A stretch of DNA of 12,272 nt from Kiritimatiellia bacterium (GTDB lineage Bacteria; Verrucomicrobiota; Kiritimatiellia; UBA8416; JABMPJ01). Below the pieces are notes generated by a model. The model was not told the DNA's origin and made no database searches. It worked only from the letters and a program-made list of their open reading frames with translations. Made by a program: the position numbers and the translations under genes. Each line of letters begins with the position of its first letter. Position 1 is the first letter of the stretch. Below are positions 11,877 through 12,272 of the stretch, piece after piece. Where the stretch lies: assembly GCA_029939545.1 (NCBI GenBank), contig JAOZSS010000059.1:1-12272 (forward strand), read 5' to 3'.

Positions 11877-12272
11877 CGGGGAAGCACATACCCCAGCTTC
11901 TTCACGGCTGTGCGGAAGGCACGCTCGTTCTTTGCCGGAACCGCGAGATGCCGGTCTCCCGCCGACAGGCAATACTTTGCGGCTTGTGGATCGTGCGCGA
12001 TGAGAGCCGCCGTGGCTTCATCTCCGACTTCGATCAGGATGCACGGCCGACCGGCCTGGAGAGAAGTGGCTTTCTTCTCCATCTCATCGAGTAGCGTGCC
12101 TGCGGTCTCCGGGATGTCGCCATTCGTTGAGGCGGCTTCAGTTTGGCAAGCACGGAGGGAACGCGTTCCGGGGTGGCCAGGCCCTCGCGAATGGCTGCGA
12201 TGCACTCACCCTTGCACAGGGGTGTAACCGGTCTTCCGCTCCTGCCTGAGAGAGGAAAAACATAGAAAACAG
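11873..12272 (-). pseudogene. Helicase-associated protein (partner of XPB-like helicase), frameshifted and cut by the window edge
   Basis: Two coding-like pieces lie in different frames. From the right edge to about 12121 the frame is open and reads CKGECIAAIREGLATPERV, then LAKLKPPQRMA. From about 12118 to 11873 another frame reads GDIPETAGTLLDEMEKK, then CILIEVGDEATAALIA, then ERAFRTAVKKLGYVLPR-stop. The last part resembles the C-terminus of the helicase-associated proteins that often precede XPB-type helicases in bacteria, and the stop overlaps the helicase start by ATGA. The central part between PPQRMA and GDIPETAG seems deleted. Family assignment rests on my memory of neighbouring genes and of the end sequence. 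Confidence 0.6.

Noticed and set aside
1..12272. CRISPR array, complete insertion sequence or replication origin
   Set aside because: No regularly spaced direct repeats, no transposase motifs, and no DnaA-box cluster were seen.

Overview
The window looks like chromosomal DNA of an anaerobic or microaerophilic Gram-negative bacterium. Three things support this: an oxygen- and peroxide-defence set typical of anaerobes (rubredoxin, superoxide reductase, rubrerythrin, ferritin), a lipoprotein signal peptide, and a membrane DsbD electron carrier. A short dispersed repeat at 8100-8125, which encodes 'SFAKATEG' on the minus strand, resembles repeats I associate with PVC-group and candidate-phylum genomes. 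The phylum is an inference only. The standard genetic code fits: the permease and ferritin genes stop at TGA and the intact genes use TGG for Trp.

Left part (1-2276): about 340 bases with no convincing gene, holding a small tandem repeat and an orphan open frame, then a plus-strand unit of rubredoxin, tRNA-Thr(UGU) and a strong terminator. Converging on it from the minus strand is a pair made of a YraQ/ArsP-type heavy-metal permease and a superoxide reductase with an N-terminal rubredoxin-like domain. A divergent gap separates the permease from a plus-strand PAS / histidine-kinase-like / receiver hybrid (2392-4158). Its usual phospho-acceptor His is Gln, while its ATPase and receiver motifs are kept.

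Centre (4168-8715): a tightly packed minus-strand run. In transcription order it is rubrerythrin, a dispersed hairpin repeat, ferritin (preceded by two tandem TTACGTAA palindromes), DsbD (stop at the last codon of its domain strand, apparently short), glucose-6-phosphate dehydrogenase, and a 58-residue Cys-rich protein. The shared theme is reductive defence and iron handling: rubrerythrin removes peroxide, ferritin stores iron, DsbD moves reducing power to the periplasm, and G6PDH supplies NADPH.

Right part (8805-12272): an intact two-gene unit (75-residue helical protein and thioredoxin-fold lipoprotein) flanked by decayed genes. The YyaL/DUF255 thioredoxin-domain gene has lost its middle, is frameshifted, and may have lost its start codon. 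At the right end a helicase-associated protein and an XPB-like DNA helicase are each shortened internally with frameshifts. The helicase also has an in-frame TGA and is fused at its Walker B region to the body of an MNT nucleotidyltransferase, which overlaps the stub of its HEPN partner. The same lesion (both ends kept, middle lost, frame changed) occurs in three genes, so this is either an unusual decay zone or an assembly problem.

I found no CRISPR array, no complete insertion sequence and no clear new multi-gene system. The most unusual items are the His-to-Gln kinase, the serial internal deletions, the 58-residue Cys-rich protein and the ferritin leader palindromes.
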